Shown here: piece by piece, positions 7,514 through 9,085 of the stretch | How the letters are laid out: each line of letters starts with the position of its first letter | Position numbering within the stretch: the first letter of the stretch is position 1 | Source of the DNA: Acidobacteriota bacterium | GTDB lineage: Bacteria > Acidobacteriota > UBA6911 > RPQK01 > JADFOI01 | Length of the DNA stretch: 9,085 nt | Reading direction: 5' to 3' | Assembly (NCBI GenBank): GCA_029942065.1 | Contig: JAPYTY010000069.1 | Coordinates: 1 to 9,085 of the forward strand | Notes under the pieces: model-generated | Told to the model about the DNA's origin: nothing | Database searches by the model: none | What the model saw: the letters and a program-made list of their open reading frames with translations, nothing else | Translations under genes and position numbers: made by a program

Positions 7514-7576
7514 CGAAACGATCCCCTCCCACTAAATAAATCCACCCTGGGGCCTTCTTTTTTCCTCTATCCCTCC

Positions 7577-7605
7577 TTGCCTTGAGTCTGCCGAAGAATT
7601 AATAT
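7577..7605 (+). promoter_or_regulatory. Weak candidate promoter for the aminopeptidase-like gene
   Basis: TTGCCT (7577-7582) and TAATAT (7600-7605) are 17 bp apart, each matching its consensus at 4 of 6 positions. They lie about 40 bp before the start codon, in the only AT-rich stretch of this gap. The -35 hexamer is the same as in the candidate promoter of the dehydrogenase operon, but chance is quite possible. Confidence 0.28.
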
Positions 7606-7633
7606 GGGAACACTTTTACTGCCCATCTCTTTC

Positions 7634-7640
7634 AAGGAGG
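7634..7640 (+). promoter_or_regulatory. Strong ribosome binding site of the aminopeptidase-like gene
   Basis: AAGGAGG is followed by six bases and then ATG at 7647. This near-perfect Shine-Dalgarno site fixes the start and suggests efficient translation, in contrast to the weak sites elsewhere in the window. Confidence 0.8.
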
Positions 7641-7646
7641 GACCCG

Positions 7647-9085
7647 ATGAGAACGAACCTTTTGCGCCCATACACCCTGGGGATCAGTACCATTCTTTTG
7701 GCCTTCACGACCACAGGAATGGCTCAGGAGAATCACGACTATCCGTCACCCCGCTATCCTCAATTCGGAGAGGTCACGACCGCCGAAGACCTGCTGGAGG
7801 TGGCCAGAACGGTGGTGAGGCGCCCCTCCAGAGGAGCCAGCCTTTACCCCGGCTACGGCATCGAGCCCGGCCACAGAGCCCTGATCGTGGTGGACAGCGA
7901 ACAGGACCGGATGGTAGTTGAGGCTATCGAGATGGCGATTCGGGAGGCCGGAGGAAAGCCCGATGTCTTCTACATCGACTATTCGAGTTTTTATCCTCCC
8001 ATGGAGCCTGCCGATGGCAACGCCGAGGTGGAGTACTTCACCTTTCTGGCCGACAACGTGATGCGCAGCAAGATTTTCGTCGCCCAGCTGGCCAATGCGG
8101 TGGGCGAATACGACATCATCATCCACGGATCGGGAGGAGCGGATCCGGAGGTTGACGTCAAGTGGGAAAAAATGCCCTGGCAAACGGTTGACGAGTTCAT
8201 CTCGGGGACGGTGGAGTTCCCCCCCGAGCTGGCCGAGGCGCTCGATAAAAAGTTGTGGGAAATGCTGCTGAAGGCCAGAAAGGTCCGGATCACCGACCCC
8301 GAGGGGACCGACATCAGCTGGACGGTCAAAAGAGAGGATCAAGAGAAGGCGATGGCAAGAGGGGGATCGGATGTGGTCTACCGAGGCCATATCATGTCCC
8401 ATCCCCCGCTGGACCTGAAGGACGTCCTGGACGTCAAAGGGGTCATCGCGGGGACCTCGAATCACGCCGGCGTTTTCCCTCACATCAAGGTCTTCATTGA
8501 AAATAATGACATTACCAAGATCGAAGCCGGAGGCGCCTACGGTGAAAGCTGGAAGGCGATTTTGGAGAAGTACAAGGATGTTCACTGGCCGGGCTCTCCC
8601 GGACCCGGAATGGGCTGGCTTTATGAGGTCGCGATAGGAACCAATCCAAAGGCAACGCGGCCGGCCAACGCCATGCATGAAGCCCGGCGCATCTGGAGCT
8701 GGGAAAGAGCACGAACGGGAGTCATCCACTGGGGAATCGGTGTGGTGGGGGGAGCCCTGCCCGGAGGGCCCATCTCCAAGTGGGCCAATGAGAGAGATCT
8801 TCCCGAGGGGCACTTTCACGTTCACACCTACTTCACCACCTTTGAAATCGAGACCGAAGACGGCGAAAAAATCAAAATACTCGACAAGGGCCATCTGACG
8901 GCTCTGGATGACCCCGAAATCAGGGAGCTGGCAGCCCGGTACGGCGATCCCGACGAGTTGCTCAGGGAAGGGTGGATCCCGGCCATTCCCGGCATCAACG
9001 TTGAGGGGGACTACTGGCTTGACTATGCCAACAATCCCGCCCCCTGGATCACCAGAGAGCACCAGGAGGCTTACGGATACTGTTT
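7647..9085 (+). CDS. Exported M29 aminopeptidase-like protein, 3' truncated by window edge
   Basis: The frame is open from ATG 7647 to the window end (479 full codons, no stop). A Sec signal peptide is clear: Arg2 and Arg7, a hydrophobic core at about 9-22, and GMA before Gln27. The mature part resembles the aminopeptidase T / leucyl aminopeptidase (M29) group. It has an N-terminal alpha/beta unit (HRALIVVDSEQDRMVVEAI, AGGKPDVFYI), then KVRITDPEGTDISWTV (about 212-227), GVIAGTSNHAGVFP (265-278), an EVAIGTNP stretch with Glu327, VIHWGIG with His361, and GHFHVHTYF with His389, His391 and His393. Several acids and histidines fall where M29 enzymes place metal ligands, but the usual late H-x-D appears here as H-V-H. 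Family membership is likely; peptidase activity is not established. M29 enzymes are generally cytoplasmic, so a signal peptide is unusual. The gene seems to be its own transcription unit. Confidence 0.72.
   Translation, partial: MRTNLLRPYTLGISTILLAFTTTGMAQENHDYPSPRYPQFGEVTTAEDLLEVARTVVRRPSRGASLYPGYGIEPGHRALIVVDSEQDRMVVEAIEMAIREAGGKPDVFYIDYSSFYPPMEPADGNAEVEYFTFLADNVMRSKIFVAQLANAVGEYDIIIHGSGGADPEVDVKWEKMPWQTVDEFISGTVEFPPELAEALDKKLWEMLLKARKVRITDPEGTDISWTVKREDQEKAMARGGSDVVYRGHIMSHPPLDLKDVLDVKGVIAGTSNHAGVFPHIKVFIENNDITKIEAGGAYGESWKAILEKYKDVHWPGSPGPGMGWLYEVAIGTNPKATRPANAMHEARRIWSWERARTGVIHWGIGVVGGALPGGPISKWANERDLPEGHFHVHTYFTTFEIETEDGEKIKILDKGHLTALDDPEIRELAARYGDPDELLREGWIPAIPGINVEGDYWLDYANNPAPWITREHQEAYGYC

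Noticed and set aside
7545..7566. Intrinsic terminator at the T-run
   Set aside because: Six T are present, but the preceding CCCTGGGG cannot form a stem with a workable loop.
7746..9062. 438-codon minus-strand open frame at the right end
   Set aside because: The plus strand has a signal peptide, a strong ribosome site and M29-like motifs; the minus frame has no family features and is a GC-driven shadow.

Overview
The window looks like a GC-rich chromosomal segment from a free-living bacterium, not a phage, plasmid or island: there is no transposase, integrase, tRNA, rRNA or CRISPR array. Three features are typical of Acidobacteriota and similar soil, marine or sponge-associated lineages: a many-repeat ankyrin protein, an exported propeller protein of the 'DPxDPxTLYAG / STDGGxSW' repeat type, and a large exported PQQ dehydrogenase with a fused cytochrome c. 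That assignment rests on gene style only and is tentative. Non-ATG starts are favoured (TTG for the dehydrogenase and probably for the propeller gene).

Layout, left to right. (1) 1-1015, plus strand: 3' part of an ankyrin-repeat gene that begins before the window. (2) 1045-4270, minus strand: a probable two-gene operon transcribed leftwards. The first gene is an exported PQQ-dependent alcohol-dehydrogenase-like enzyme with a C-terminal c-type haem domain (2156-4270). About 14-20 bp later comes an exported seven-bladed propeller protein (1045-about 2136) made of 44-residue repeats that are also a 132-bp DNA repeat. (3) 4301-7396, plus strand, divergent from the dehydrogenase: a hybrid sensor histidine kinase (TM-CHASE-TM-PAS-PAS-HisKA-HATPase-receiver) broken by two in-frame TGA codons and two single-base frameshifts. 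It is read here as a pseudogene. (4) 7397-7646: a non-coding gap with a GC hairpin, a T-run and a possible promoter. (5) 7647 to the window end, plus strand: an exported protein resembling M29-type aminopeptidases, cut off by the window edge.

Functionally the intact genes are mostly exported. The dehydrogenase would oxidise an alcohol or sugar-like substrate in the periplasm and pass electrons through its own haem. The co-transcribed propeller has no visible catalytic motif. The kinase next door may once have sensed an extracellular ligand for the dehydrogenase operon, but this is inference and the kinase now appears dead.

I found no clear new defence or mobile system. The points most worth a second look are the decaying kinase, the Asp-x-Asp (lanthanide-type) active-site signature in the dehydrogenase, the circularly closed propeller with nearly identical DNA repeats, and the divergent aminopeptidase-like protein.
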